The notes below the pieces were generated by a model, which ran no database searches, was not told the DNA's origin, and saw only the letters and a list, made by a program, of their open reading frames with translations. A stretch of 64,000 nt of DNA from Halovivax gelatinilyticus (GTDB lineage: Archaea; Halobacteriota; Halobacteria; Halobacteriales; Natrialbaceae), in contig NZ_CP101322.1 in assembly GCF_024300625.1 (NCBI RefSeq), forward strand, positions 2,555,992 through 2,619,991, given 5' to 3'. Positions 8,266 to 16,252 of this stretch are shown here, piece by piece. The translations under genes were made by a program, and so were the position numbers. How positions within the stretch are numbered: the first letter of the stretch is position 1; every line of letters begins with the position of its first letter.

Positions 8266-9430
8266 ACTGGTCGATCAGCGCCGTCGAGTCGCCGTCGAGC
8301 GCCGATTTGACGAGGAGGTGCCCGCCGAGTTGTGACGGACTGATCACGGTATCGGCGCCGGCCCGTTCGAGTTTCTTCGTGTTCTCGCGGTTCGTCGCCG
8401 CGGCGACGATGCGGGCGTCCGGACGCATTTCGCGCGCGGTAAGAATCGTCAGCGCATCGTTTGCGTCGTCGTTCGTCGCGACGAGGATCGCCGCGGCCCG
8501 ATCGATTCGGACCCGTTCGAGCGGTCGCTCGTCGCTCGGGTCCGCGCGGACGGCCGGGACGTCCCGATCGGAGAGCGCGTCCGTGTAGTCTCGATCGAGC
8601 GAGACGACAGCGAACGGAATATTCTCGTCGTCGAGTTCGTCGATGATCGGTTCGGTCAGGTCCCCGTGGCCGAGGACCAGAACGTGGGCGTCTAACGTCT
8701 GGAGCTGTGAGTCGGTCATCTTTCCGAGTGTTTTCGTGATTCGCGCCTGCAGTGCCGGGCCGACGAGCGCTCCGATAGCGATACCGAAGCTGGCGACGCC
8801 GAGGACGAGAACGGACATGGTGAACAGGATCCCTTCTGTCGATTCCTCGTGGGGTGTGATGTCGCCGTAGCCGACCGTACTCGAGGTGATCAGCGTGAAG
8901 TAGAACGCGTCGAGGACGGTGTCGATCCCCTCGAACTCCTCGCGGAGGTGGTAGGCGCCGGTCGTCCCGTAGAGCTGAACGCCCGCCAGCGCCGCGCCGG
9001 CGGCGAGTTGGGTCGTCGACAGCGAGAGTCGACCGTCGAACTGGTGGCGGGTGGTGAGCAAGACCGGAATCGAGAGCAACGAGAGCACGATCAGCGGCAC
9101 CGAGTAGTGACTCGCCTGGGCCAATCCCTGGACGGCGGTCAGCGGCAGGAGAAACAGCGTGGCCCACCACCCGAAGCGGAGGCCGCGTCTCAGTGCCAGC
9201 GCGCTTCCGACCATCAGGAATCCGGTCAGTGCGCCGGTGAATCCGGCGGCTTCCTGCGCCACGACCGGGATATGGGGAGCGAGCGGACCGTCCGCCTCGA
9301 TACCGATGTTCACCAGCGCCGTCGCGACCGAGAGGCCGGCGACCGCGAAGACGAGGAGGATGGTGCCCCTGGTCGACAGGTGACGTCGCCAGTCCTCGCG
9401 GAGGCCGGTCGGCACGCGTGGCGCGTCCAT
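8249..9430 (-). CDS. potassium channel with RCK (TrkA-N) NAD-binding domain
   Basis: This 393-residue protein is a ligand-gated K+ channel subunit. About six hydrophobic helices occupy the first 240 residues; between the last two lies the selectivity filter (TLITSSTVGYGDITP). After this pore comes a Rossmann-like RCK domain beginning LDAHVLVLGHGDLTEPI, with conserved acidic and Gly positions and an ILVATNDDANDALT segment. The start at the ATG at 9428-9430 (MDAPRVPTGLRED) is preferred over one eight codons upstream. RCK domains respond to nucleotides or ions; the ligand here is unknown. In a salt-in organism it likely helps control cytoplasmic K+. Confidence 0.9.
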   Translation of the reverse strand: MDAPRVPTGLREDWRRHLSTRGTILLVFAVAGLSVATALVNIGIEADGPLAPHIPVVAQEAAGFTGALTGFLMVGSALALRRGLRFGWWATLFLLPLTAVQGLAQASHYSVPLIVLSLLSIPVLLTTRHQFDGRLSLSTTQLAAGAALAGVQLYGTTGAYHLREEFEGIDTVLDAFYFTLITSSTVGYGDITPHEESTEGILFTMSVLVLGVASFGIAIGALVGPALQARITKTLGKMTDSQLQTLDAHVLVLGHGDLTEPIIDELDDENIPFAVVSLDRDYTDALSDRDVPAVRADPSDERPLERVRIDRAAAILVATNDDANDALTILTAREMRPDARIVAAATNRENTKKLERAGADTVISPSQLGGHLLVKSALDGDSTALIDQLLGDV

Positions 9431-9617
9431 ACCAACGCTGCAACCGCCGCACAATTAAACGACACGACCGTCGTCGAGGACTTCCGACACCGCCCTTACG
9501 CCGAGGGCTTCTGAGCACCCATCTGTTCGCCGTGGGCTTGCGACGACACTACCGCACGGGAGGCCGCGTTTCGACCTGCTCCATCAACTATTTCCCGACA
9601 CCCTCGTACGGTGTCGT

Positions 9618-10298
9618 ATGTCCAGTAGGAACGAGTCGGCCGATCGACCGGCGGCGGACCGCGTTCGTGACGATCGGTACGACGTCGCGGACGTCCTCGA
9701 TCAGCTCGACGAACTGGAAGCCACCGTCTCGTCGGACGCCGCTCGTCGTGACGTCCAGCGGACCAGGCGAATGGTCGAACGCGTTCCCGGTTCGCGGCGC
9801 ATCGGTAAACTCACCGTCAGGGACCTCGCCGAAGCGACGGTCGGGGCGATCGTCTTCGCCCTACCGCTGCTTGTCGAAGACGGCGTCTTCGAGATCGCCG
9901 AGTGGTTCACCGCGACGACCGTCGGCTCGATTCCGCTCTTTCTGGTCGCCAACGTACTACTCGTCGTCGGGCTGACGGCGGGAGTCCTCTACGCGACGGA
10001 CTTTCGTGATGTCGTGAAGCGGCCGGTGTTCGGGCTCGTCCCGCGACGGCTCGTGGTCGTTCTCGCCGTCTCCTTCGCCGTCGCCGCGTCGACGATGTAT
10101 CTCTGGGGTCGACTGCACGAAGAAGATCCGACCGCGCTGGAAGCGTTCGGTCGGATCACCGCGATCTGGGCGGCGGCCGCGCTCGGTGCCTCGATCGCGG
10201 ACATGCTTCCCGGCGAGAGTTCCGGGACGGATATCGGCGACCGGCTGTCCGAACTGAGCGATCGAGGCGAGGGGCCGACCACTGACGACTCCCGGTAA
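9618..10298 (+). CDS. DUF2391 family integral membrane protein
   Basis: This 226-residue protein has a charged N-terminal third (Asp/Arg/Glu-rich, about residues 1-70) followed by four hydrophobic helices (about 76-94, 103-124, 142-160, 176-192) and an acidic C-terminal tail. The segment RDLAEATVGAIVFALPLLVE and the following helix pattern resemble the DUF2391 membrane family. Function is unknown. It is divergent from the potassium channel gene (about 190 bases between starts) and is followed 63 bases later by the SAMP1 gene. Confidence 0.7.
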   Translation: MSSRNESADRPAADRVRDDRYDVADVLDQLDELEATVSSDAARRDVQRTRRMVERVPGSRRIGKLTVRDLAEATVGAIVFALPLLVEDGVFEIAEWFTATTVGSIPLFLVANVLLVVGLTAGVLYATDFRDVVKRPVFGLVPRRLVVVLAVSFAVAASTMYLWGRLHEEDPTALEAFGRITAIWAAAALGASIADMLPGESSGTDIGDRLSELSDRGEGPTTDDSR

Positions 10299-10361
10299 TG
10301 GGCTCGGTGTGGGGTACCCGAGAGCGGTAGCTACTTGCCGAATCGGCGGGAACGTCTCGAC

Positions 10362-10640
10362 ATGGAGTGGAAGCTGTTCGCCGACCTGGCCGAGCGCGCC
10401 GGCGACCGGCACGTCGACGTCGACGTCGGGGCGGGCGACACCGTCGGAGACGCGCTCGAGGCGCTACTCGACGGTCGCGACGACCTTCGCGAGCGGGTGC
10501 TAGACGAAGACGGGAAATTGCGCTCACAAATCAACGTTCTCAGAAACGGAAAGGAGATTCACAGTCAGCAATCGGGCCTCGAAACGACGCTCGAAGATGG
10601 CGACGAACTCGCCCTGTTTCCGCCGGTCAGCGGCGGATAG
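10362..10640 (+). CDS. samp1: ubiquitin-like small archaeal modifier protein SAMP1
   Basis: This 92-residue beta-grasp protein of the MoaD/ThiS group begins MEWKLFADLAERAG and ends DELALFPPVSGG. The C-terminal Gly-Gly is the site activated by the E1-like UbaA, giving a thiocarboxylate for sulfur transfer or an isopeptide bond to target lysines. N- and C-terminal motifs match the haloarchaeal SAMP1, which also serves as MoaD in molybdopterin synthesis. The ATG at 10362 is used because it gives the canonical N-terminus; a nearby upstream start adds nine residues. It stands alone, with no UbaA or MoaE gene near. Confidence 0.93.
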   Translation: MEWKLFADLAERAGDRHVDVDVGAGDTVGDALEALLDGRDDLRERVLDEDGKLRSQINVLRNGKEIHSQQSGLETTLEDGDELALFPPVSGG

Positions 10641-10649
10641 ACCGCCCGA

Positions 10650-11573
10650 TTACCACCCGGTCAGATCGATCCCGAGCACGAAGTCCGGCTCGTCCGAGAT
10701 CTTCGCGCCGGCGAACGAGGCGTCGCTGACGGCCCGGACCGTCTCCGGAATCAGCACGCGTATCTCGTCGGCCCCGAGGTCGGCGGCGTCGCGGGCGATC
10801 GCCGCGAAGAGCGACTTCGCGGATGGGACGTCGGCCCAGGCGCCGACGCCGTACTCCGCCCAGGTGGCGCTCTCTCCGGTCTCGTCGTCCGTTCGCTCGT
10901 ACTCGCGGCTCCGGTAGGCCATTCCCGAGACGCCGCGTTCGCCCTCGACAGCGAAGACGGCGGTCTCGTCGGCGAGCGCCTCGAGATCGTTGCGGGTGAG
11001 TTCGGCCATCGCCCACGACTCGTTGGCGTCGAGCGTCAACCCGCGCAGGTGGGCTCTGGCGTCGCTCGCCGTCCAGAACCGCCAGGCTGCTGCCGGGTCG
11101 GCCGTAACGGTGTGTGGGCCGTCTGCGTTCGGATCCGGATCGGGGTGTGCAAAGCGGAACTCGGTTTCGGGTTCGAACCCGCCCGCGCGGGCGGCTCCGA
11201 GCGCGGCGACGTTCCACGAGAAGGTCATCAGCCGGCCGACGGTCGCGCCGCGGTCGGCCGCCCAGTCGAAACAGGCTTCGTTGAGTCGGCGGCTGACGCC
11301 CTGGCGCTGGTAGTCGGGGTTGACGCGCATTCCCTGGAACCAGGCCTCGTCGGTCGAGAGCATCACGGCCTGGACGATTCCCGCGACGTCGTCGCCGACC
11401 GAGGCGAGGAACGTCCGCTTTCGCTCGTCGCCTTCGTCTTCGAGCCAGTCGTGGTAGACGTGGTGGAGGTAGTCGCCGCCGCGGTCCTCCCAGAGTTGCG
11501 TCGTGAAGTCGGCGACGCCGTCGTAGTCGTCGTGCGTTGCGCGTCGAATCTCGATATCTGTCGTGTGCGTCAT
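10650..11573 (-). CDS. GNAT family N-acetyltransferase
   Basis: This 307-residue protein has an N-terminal GNAT domain at about residues 8-130. The acetyl-CoA loop is readable as MRVNPDYQRQGVSRRLNEAC, followed by SWNVAALGAARAGGF, the usual beta5-alpha4 region. The C-terminal half (about 150-307) looks like a second, weaker GNAT-like unit, as in tandem GNAT proteins, but lacks a clear acetyl-CoA loop. The acceptor is unknown. The gene converges on SAMP1 with nine bases between stop codons. A perfect 15-bp palindrome lies 32-46 bases before its start. Confidence 0.8.
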   Translation of the reverse strand: MTHTTDIEIRRATHDDYDGVADFTTQLWEDRGGDYLHHVYHDWLEDEGDERKRTFLASVGDDVAGIVQAVMLSTDEAWFQGMRVNPDYQRQGVSRRLNEACFDWAADRGATVGRLMTFSWNVAALGAARAGGFEPETEFRFAHPDPDPNADGPHTVTADPAAAWRFWTASDARAHLRGLTLDANESWAMAELTRNDLEALADETAVFAVEGERGVSGMAYRSREYERTDDETGESATWAEYGVGAWADVPSAKSLFAAIARDAADLGADEIRVLIPETVRAVSDASFAGAKISDEPDFVLGIDLTGW

Positions 11574-11604
11574 GGGGTTCGTTGGTAGTATTCGTTCGAT
11601 AGAC

Positions 11605-11619
11605 CGTACCGTCGGTACG
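11605..11619. promoter_or_regulatory. 15-bp palindrome upstream of the GNAT gene (operator candidate)
   Basis: CGTACCG-T-CGGTACG is a perfect inverted repeat with seven-base arms and a single central base. It lies 32-46 bases upstream of the GNAT start codon at 11573, where a haloarchaeal promoter would be, and between that gene and the end of gatD. Symmetry and location suggest a dimeric repressor site; the regulator is unknown. Confidence 0.5.
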
Positions 11620-11646
11620 TTGGCAAACGTGTTCGGTCCGCGGGGA

Positions 11647-12948
11647 TCAGGTCCAGGGGACGGACCGTTCGTGTAGTTCGCCGGCGAGCGACGTCTGCAT
11701 CAACGTTTCCACGTCGTCCTCGGCGTGTTCGAGGACCCACATCAACTTGACGAGCGCGGTTTCGGGTAGCGTATCGCCCGCCTCGATCGCGCCAGCGGCG
11801 AGCAGGTCCCGGCCGGTGTCGTAGACGCGGTCACAGACTCGTCCATCGAGACACTGGCTCGTGACGACCACGGTGGTTCCGTCATCGACCAGTGCTTCGA
11901 TTCGCGGGACGAAGTCGGTGTGGACGTGGCCGAGGCCGGTTCCTTCGACGACGAGGCCGGCTTTCCCTTCGAGGACGTCGAAGAACGCCGGATCCATGCC
12001 GGGAGTGAACTTCAGCAACTCCGCGTCGGTTTCGAGTCCGTCCTCGATCGAGAGTTCGACCGCGTCGCGCCGGCGGTAGTCGCCGTCGAACGAGACCGCC
12101 TCAGACTCGTTGTCGTTGCCCGCTCGACCGCTCGGGCTCGTCGCGTCCGAGACGGCCTCGTAGTCGACCGCGCCCAGCGGTTCGGCGCTGACGGTTTCGA
12201 ACGCGTCGCGCCGGGACGTGTGGTTCTTCCGGACGCGCGTCGCGCGGTGGAGCGCGCAGACGTCGTCCGATTCCGTCGCGTGCATACAGACGAGCACCTC
12301 GGCGCAGTCGGATTTGGCGGCTTCGACCGCGCAAACGGCGTTCATCACGTTGTCCGAGGAGGGACGATCGGCCGATCGCTGCGAGCCGGTGAAGACGATC
12401 GGGACCGGCGTCTCGAGTGCGAACGAGACGGCCGCGCCGCTGTACTGCATCGTGTCGGTGCCGTGCATAACCACGACGCCGTCGGCGCCGGCGTCGATCT
12501 CCTCGTAGATAGCCTGCGTCAGGTCCTGCCAGATGGCGGGTTCCATGTTTTCCGAGAGGATGTTCGAGATCACTCGGCCGCGGTAGTTCGCCCGCCCGGC
12601 CAGATCCGGCACGGCGCGGAGGACGTCCTCGGCGTCGAACTGGGCCGTCACCGCGCCCGTTCGGTAGTCGACCGTCGAGGCGATCGTTCCGCCGGTCGAC
12701 AGCAGCGAGATCGTCGGGAGGTCGTCGTCGAACTCGATCGCCGATCCGGATTCGTCGGATGCGTCGTCGCCGCCCACGTCGTAGACGTCGGATTCGATCA
12801 CCTCGAGCTGTGCGGACTCGCGCTCGACGCCGACGTTGTAGCCGCCGTCGAGCTTGACGACGAGGTGGTCCGTCGTACTCGAGGGTAGATAGACGCCCTC
12901 GACGGTCCGATCCGGCGTCTCTGCGCGGATCCGGTCGCCTGGATTCAT
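11647..12948 (-). CDS. gatD: Glu-tRNA(Gln) amidotransferase subunit D
   Basis: This 433-residue protein is the asparaginase-like subunit of the archaeal GatDE complex, which releases ammonia from an amide donor so GatE can convert Glu-tRNA(Gln) to Gln-tRNA(Gln). The N-terminal beta domain (about 1-70, MNPGDRIRAETPDRTVEG) is followed by the asparaginase fold with its catalytic threonines in LLSTGGTIAS and VVMHGTDTMQYSG. An insert rich in Ser/Asn lies near residue 270. The ATG at 12946-12948 is chosen since it gives the family N-terminus; a longer frame runs through direct repeats. gatE is not in the window. Confidence 0.93.
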   Translation of the reverse strand: MNPGDRIRAETPDRTVEGVYLPSSTTDHLVVKLDGGYNVGVERESAQLEVIESDVYDVGGDDASDESGSAIEFDDDLPTISLLSTGGTIASTVDYRTGAVTAQFDAEDVLRAVPDLAGRANYRGRVISNILSENMEPAIWQDLTQAIYEEIDAGADGVVVMHGTDTMQYSGAAVSFALETPVPIVFTGSQRSADRPSSDNVMNAVCAVEAAKSDCAEVLVCMHATESDDVCALHRATRVRKNHTSRRDAFETVSAEPLGAVDYEAVSDATSPSGRAGNDNESEAVSFDGDYRRRDAVELSIEDGLETDAELLKFTPGMDPAFFDVLEGKAGLVVEGTGLGHVHTDFVPRIEALVDDGTTVVVTSQCLDGRVCDRVYDTGRDLLAAGAIEAGDTLPETALVKLMWVLEHAEDDVETLMQTSLAGELHERSVPWT

Positions 12949-12994
12949 AGACGTGGGTTGTCGATCCGGAGACTTGAATTCACGCTTTTGAGTG

Positions 12995-13023
12995 CGAGGC
13001 TTCGAGTAGCACGAGAAGCCTCG
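12995..13023. repeat. inverted repeat CGAGGCTT/AAGCCTCG upstream of gatD
   Basis: The arms CGAGGCTT (12995-13002) and AAGCCTCG (13016-13023) are perfectly complementary across a 13-base loop and partly overlap the first copy of the 40-bp direct repeat. They lie between the end of the 65-residue membrane protein gene and the start of gatD, both on the minus strand, so they could act as a terminator for the former or a control element for the latter. Confidence 0.55.
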
Positions 13024-13105
13024 AACAGACGAGCGGGGAGAGAAGCGACCCGCGAGAAGCGGCCCTTCGAGTAACACGAGAAGCCTCGAACAGACGAGCG
13101 GGGAG
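13001..13105. repeat. 40-bp direct repeat, two copies 65 bp apart, one mismatch
   Basis: The copies are 13001-13040 and 13066-13105; they begin TTCGAGTA, end GAGCGGGGAG, and differ only at position nine (G in the first, A in the second). They fill most of the intergenic space upstream of gatD. Such near-identity in non-coding DNA suggests a recent duplication or maintained function. Confidence 0.9.
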
Positions 13106-13132
13106 CGGAGTGACCGTGTCCGACGTCGTCGG

Positions 13133-13330
13133 TCAGGCGAGCAGTCCGCCGATCGTCATGAACAGCCCGATCGTGATGAGGATGCCCGCGCCGATGGCGA
13201 CGCTAAGTCTGATGGCGTCGAGCGTTCCCTCGTCGACGGGCAATCGCTCGGCGTGGTGACGAGTGAGATAGAGTAACGCCGCGCCGATCCCGATAGCGAG
13301 ACCGCCGAGAATCACCAGTCCGACTTGCAT
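13133..13330 (-). CDS. small membrane protein with two helices
   Basis: This encodes 65 residues starting MQVGLVILGGLAIGIG. Two hydrophobic helices (about 3-22 and 43-63) are joined by a polar loop containing LTRHHAERLPVDEGTLD. No known function. It lies 66 bases downstream of another two-helix protein on the same strand (13397-13606) and may share its transcript. Confidence 0.65.
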   Translation of the reverse strand: MQVGLVILGGLAIGIGAALLYLTRHHAERLPVDEGTLDAIRLSVAIGAGILITIGLFMTIGGLLA

Positions 13331-13396
13331 GTGCCGGGGTACGTGTGCGAGCCTAAAAGTCCTACCCCGTCCGCCCTCGGCGCTCGGTGGCGACCG

Positions 13397-13606
13397 TCAG
13401 GCAACGAAATCCGCGGCCGCGTACCCCGTGAGCGTCAGTGCGAAGACGAGCGCGAGAATCGAGATACCGAGTCCGATCACCCTGATCGATCCGACCCGGA
13501 GCGGCGAGAGTTCGGGCTGGCGATCGATCGAGAGGGTGAGCCAGCCGGTGAGGAGGGCGGTCGCGTAGCCGAATCCGGCGAACACGAGGACGGCCAGCCA
13601 CTCCAT
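13397..13606 (-). CDS. small membrane protein with two helices
   Basis: This encodes 69 residues starting MEWLAVLVFAGFGYATALL. Hydrophobic helices span about residues 3-25 and 42-66. A much longer open frame extends upstream but it reads through the antisense of the neighbouring gene; the ATG at 13604-13606 is the sensible start. Function unknown. It is divergent from the 206-residue membrane protein at 13755, leaving about 148 bases for two promoters. Confidence 0.65.
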   Translation of the reverse strand: MEWLAVLVFAGFGYATALLTGWLTLSIDRQPELSPLRVGSIRVIGLGISILALVFALTLTGYAAADFVA

Positions 13607-13669
13607 GGTTACCGTCCGGACGCCGGCGAGGTATACGCATCGGCCGGATCCCAGCCGAATTCGTCGCGA

Positions 13670-13864
13670 GACCGGCGCGGACGACGCGGAGCCCCAAACC
13701 GTTCGGATCGCTGACGATGAAAAGGTCCATCTTTCTCTGTCCCGAAGGGAGCGTATGACCGACCGTTCGGACGAAACGACCGTCTCGAAGCCGGATTCGA
13801 CGGACGATCTCCTGGCGGAGACCGAACGCCTGCTCGACGAGACCGGCGCGGACGACGCGGAGCC
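13670..13864. repeat. 24-bp perfect direct repeat, copies at 13670-13693 and 13841-13864
   Basis: Both copies read GACCGGCGCGGACGACGCGG followed by AGCC. One lies in the intergenic region upstream of the 13755 gene and the other inside it, where it encodes TGADDAEP. The copies are 171 bases apart. GC-rich Asp-coding DNA produces chance repeats, but 24 identical bases with one copy outside the gene is more than expected. Confidence 0.75.
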
Positions 13865-14375
13865 GCGAGCGGCGGACGAGGGTGCGGAGTCACGACCCGC
13901 GTCGTTCGCGTCCGATGAATTCGACCTCGCGGCCGACGAGACGGCGTCCGAATCGACCGATCGATCCGGAAGCCGCCGTATCGGTGTGAGAAGATTCGTC
14001 CCCTCGATCGGCTTCCCGTCCCGATTCTCGCCGCGAACGTACTTCTCGCCGAAGGCGTTTCTGGCGCTGTCGGCGATGTTCGGTGTCGGATATTTCGGCG
14101 GCGGACTCACGATACCGGTAGCTGGTTCGCTACTCGGGCTGTTCGCCGTGGCGTTCGCCGTCGGCCTCGCGAGTTCGAAGCGGCGATACCTCGAGGTCGG
14201 TGCCGCCGGCTGTACCGTCGGCGCCGTCATGTCCGCGCTCAATTACGTCGTCGTGATCGCCGCGGGTATCGGAAGTAGACTCATCTTCATCGGCCTGATG
14301 GCCGGCCTCGGTGCCAGCCTGTTCGGGTACTACCTCGGACGCGACCTCCGTGATGGCGTCACGCGAACGGAGTGA
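13755..14375 (+). CDS. haloarchaeal membrane protein with acidic N-terminal tail
   Basis: This 206-residue protein has an acidic, Ser/Thr-rich, probably disordered N-terminal region (about 1-90) and then four hydrophobic helices (about 98-117, 119-139, 149-171, 175-194), with Gly-rich turns such as GVGYFGGGLTIPVAG and a basic/acidic end (GRDLRDGVTRTE). The topology resembles small DUF456/DUF5518-like proteins but no family signature is certain. The ATG at 13755 is preferred over an in-frame extension. Its stop lies 35 bases from the end of the convergent regulator gene. Confidence 0.6.
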   Translation: MTDRSDETTVSKPDSTDDLLAETERLLDETGADDAEPRAADEGAESRPASFASDEFDLAADETASESTDRSGSRRIGVRRFVPSIGFPSRFSPRTYFSPKAFLALSAMFGVGYFGGGLTIPVAGSLLGLFAVAFAVGLASSKRRYLEVGAAGCTVGAVMSALNYVVVIAAGIGSRLIFIGLMAGLGASLFGYYLGRDLRDGVTRTE

Positions 14376-14409
14376 GCTATCGGGTTCCGACCGGTCGTCC
14401 GTCGAGCGA

Positions 14410-15090
14410 TCAGTCGTTCGACGGGGTGAGATTTCGCGTATCGGTCAGTTCCCACCCGCGCTCGGTCCGTTGGACGAGGCCGCGGTCGGCCATCCCTTCG
14501 AGGAGTTCGGCGACGACTTCCCGCGGGGCGTCGAGTTCTCGACTGATCGACCCGATTCCCTTCGGTTCGGTGCGAATACTCGCGAGGAGGTCGGCGTAAA
14601 TCCGGCTCTCCGGTTCCGAGCCGACGGATTCTGAGATCCGGTCCAGCACGTCGCAGAGGCGACCCTGGACCCACCGCTGGGCGAGTGAGAGTTCGTTTTC
14701 CAGCCGTTCGAGCCGTTCGAGCGTTCGGAGCAGCTCGTCTAACGAATCGTCGTCCCCGTAGGAGACGTCGAGCGAGAGGTGGCGGCAGTTCGTCAGGTCG
14801 AGACTGTTGCTCGCAGGGTAGGCGCTCTTGCTGGCGAATCCGTACGGCGAGAGGTTGACCTCGAGCCGGACGTTCCGCGCGATGTGAAAGTACTTCCGGC
14901 GCTGGGTATCGGTTCGGCTCTCGACGAGTCCCGCATCTTCGAGCTTGCGAAGGTGCTCGATGACCGCTTTGGGACTCACGCCGAGGTATTCGGATATCTC
15001 CGTGACGTAACACGGCTTCCGCGAGAGAAGTCGGAGAATCCGCCGGCGGTTTTCGTTGCCGAGCAGATTGAGTAGCGCCGCGGAGTCCAT
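14410..15090 (-). CDS. ArsR-type winged-helix transcriptional regulator
   Basis: This 226-residue protein has an N-terminal winged helix (about 5-75) typical of haloarchaeal ArsR-like regulators: NLLGNENRRRILRLLSRKPC, then ISEYLGVSPKAVIEHLRKLEDAGLV as the recognition region, and a wing ending RKYFHI. The middle contains a heptad-rich coiled-coil (about 115-150), and the C-terminal part (about 165-215) looks like a second helix-turn-helix (SRELDAPREVVAELLEGMA). No metal-binding Cys pair of classical ArsR sensors is obvious. It is divergent from another small regulator across a region with direct repeats. Confidence 0.75.
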   Translation of the reverse strand: MDSAALLNLLGNENRRRILRLLSRKPCYVTEISEYLGVSPKAVIEHLRKLEDAGLVESRTDTQRRKYFHIARNVRLEVNLSPYGFASKSAYPASNSLDLTNCRHLSLDVSYGDDDSLDELLRTLERLERLENELSLAQRWVQGRLCDVLDRISESVGSEPESRIYADLLASIRTEPKGIGSISRELDAPREVVAELLEGMADRGLVQRTERGWELTDTRNLTPSND

Positions 15091-15168
15091 CTACAACTGC
15101 CTAAGGGGTCGGTGCTGAAAAGCGTGTCCTCTCCGTGGCCCTTCGATTCGTTGACCGCGCGGTTCGGT

Positions 15169-15227
15169 TCACAACCGACACATGTGCCGATGGGAGGAAG
15201 TCACAACCGACCGTCCACCGATGGGAG
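15169..15227. promoter_or_regulatory. paired direct-repeat site between two divergent regulators
   Basis: TCACAACCGAC followed after 6-7 bases by CCGATGGGAG occurs at 15169-15196 and again at 15201-15227, a 31-32 bp period. The first copy overlaps the palindrome CGGTTcacAACCG (15165-15177). The pair sits just upstream of a TATA-like element (CCTTATTA, 15233-15240) that is 23 bases before the 15264 start codon. This is a plausible activator or autoregulation site. Confidence 0.55.
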
Positions 15228-15232
15228 CACGT

Positions 15233-15240
15233 CCTTATTA
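15233..15240 (+). promoter_or_regulatory. TATA-like box for the 15264 regulator
   Basis: CCTTATTA ends 23 bases before the ATG at 15264, the distance of a leaderless haloarchaeal promoter. It follows directly after the paired direct repeats at 15169-15227. Confidence 0.4.
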
Positions 15241-15263
15241 CGAGCGCGCCGGTACTCCTCTCC

Positions 15264-15563
15264 ATGGTGGACGCGTCAGCGACCACGCGAAAGCGACTGG
15301 CCGACAGGTTACGAGACGACGCCGCGACGCCGTCGGAGTTGGGCCGGGCGTTCGATCTCTCCCCGTCGACGATCATCTCTCATCTGGAGCACGTCGCGCG
15401 GAGTCTCGAGTCGACCGACGAGCAGCTGCTGGTGGCGCCGCCGCGGTGTCAGGAGTGTGGATTCGACTCGTTCGATCAACTACTCAACCGACCGTCTCGC
15501 TGTCCGGAGTGTCGGTTCGAGGGCGTGACCGAACCGACGGTCACGATCGAACCGGTCCGCTGA
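15264..15563 (+). CDS. small HTH plus zinc-ribbon transcriptional regulator
   Basis: This 99-residue protein has an N-terminal helix-turn-helix (about 8-50: TPSELGRAFDLSPSTIISHLEHVARSL) and a C-terminal zinc ribbon with two Cys pairs, CQECGFD and CPECRFE, about 20 residues apart. This combination is the archaeal predicted-regulator family COG3357. The ATG at 15264 is chosen since the HTH begins soon after it and a TATA-like box lies 23 bases upstream. It is divergent from the ArsR-type gene. Target genes are unknown. Confidence 0.8.
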   Translation: MVDASATTRKRLADRLRDDAATPSELGRAFDLSPSTIISHLEHVARSLESTDEQLLVAPPRCQECGFDSFDQLLNRPSRCPECRFEGVTEPTVTIEPVR

Positions 15564-15753
15564 GGCGCAGCGGAATCGGGCCGACCCGCTACTTCGTGCG
15601 TTGAAACTGTGGCGGGTGTTGGGCGTTATCACGCCTGAACCCGATCCGGTAAGCATTTCACTGGCCCTGCTGTCCCTCAGGTAGGAACTCCACGCTGGTG
15701 GACTCAACGAGAACGCTCACGCAGAGACCTCTGGGTCGCCAGCCTCACAGAAC

Positions 15754-16113
15754 ATGACTGCGACACCGCCTACTGAAACGGATGCCGTCGAACTGACACT
15801 ATCGCTTCTCGACGCCCTTCCCGACGATTGTCCGCCGACAGCACTCGATGACGCGCTCGCCCTCCTCTCTAACCACCGTCGACGACGCACGCTGATGACC
15901 GTCCTCGATCACGGCGAACCGCTCACGCTCCCGGACGTCGCCGACGAGGTCGCCATCGACGAACACGACCGGCCGCTCACGGAGATCAGCCCGGAAACCG
16001 TCACCAACGTCTACATCTCGATATACCACGACCACTTGCCTCGCCTCGTCGACGCCGGGCTGGTCACCTACGATCAGGAACGAGACCTGGTCTCGCCCGC
16101 GTTCGAGCTGTAG
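15754..16113 (+). CDS. DUF7344-type winged-helix protein
   Basis: This 119-residue protein carries the haloarchaeal winged-helix pattern of the DUF7344 family: LDDALALLSNHRRRRTLMTVL, then LTLPDVADEVA, and a later helix NVYISIYHDHLPRLVDAGLVTYD. The fold suggests a DNA-binding regulator, possibly of membrane or signalling genes as for other members, but no ligand domain is present. It is a monocistronic gene, with 190 bases upstream and 139 downstream that hold nothing I can recognise. Confidence 0.75.
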   Translation: MTATPPTETDAVELTLSLLDALPDDCPPTALDDALALLSNHRRRRTLMTVLDHGEPLTLPDVADEVAIDEHDRPLTEISPETVTNVYISIYHDHLPRLVDAGLVTYDQERDLVSPAFEL

Positions 16114-16252
16114 CTCGATCGATACGACTCTCGGTTTCTCACACTCGTTTCCAATCGCGCGTTTTCGACCCACATTTCGCCACCTCGACGCGCGGATAGG
16201 GCGGTTCGAGATCGACGACTCGGTCGAATCCGTCGGTCGGTAAGCGCGTGAG

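Noticed and set aside
12949-13077. Extension of gatD by 43 codons upstream
   Set aside because: The extra residues come from the direct-repeat region and are unlike any GatD; the ATG at 12946-12948 gives the family N-terminus.
15564-15753. tRNA or small stable RNA in the gap before the DUF7344 gene
   Set aside because: I could not fold a cloverleaf or find a T-loop sequence; nothing else is recognisable.
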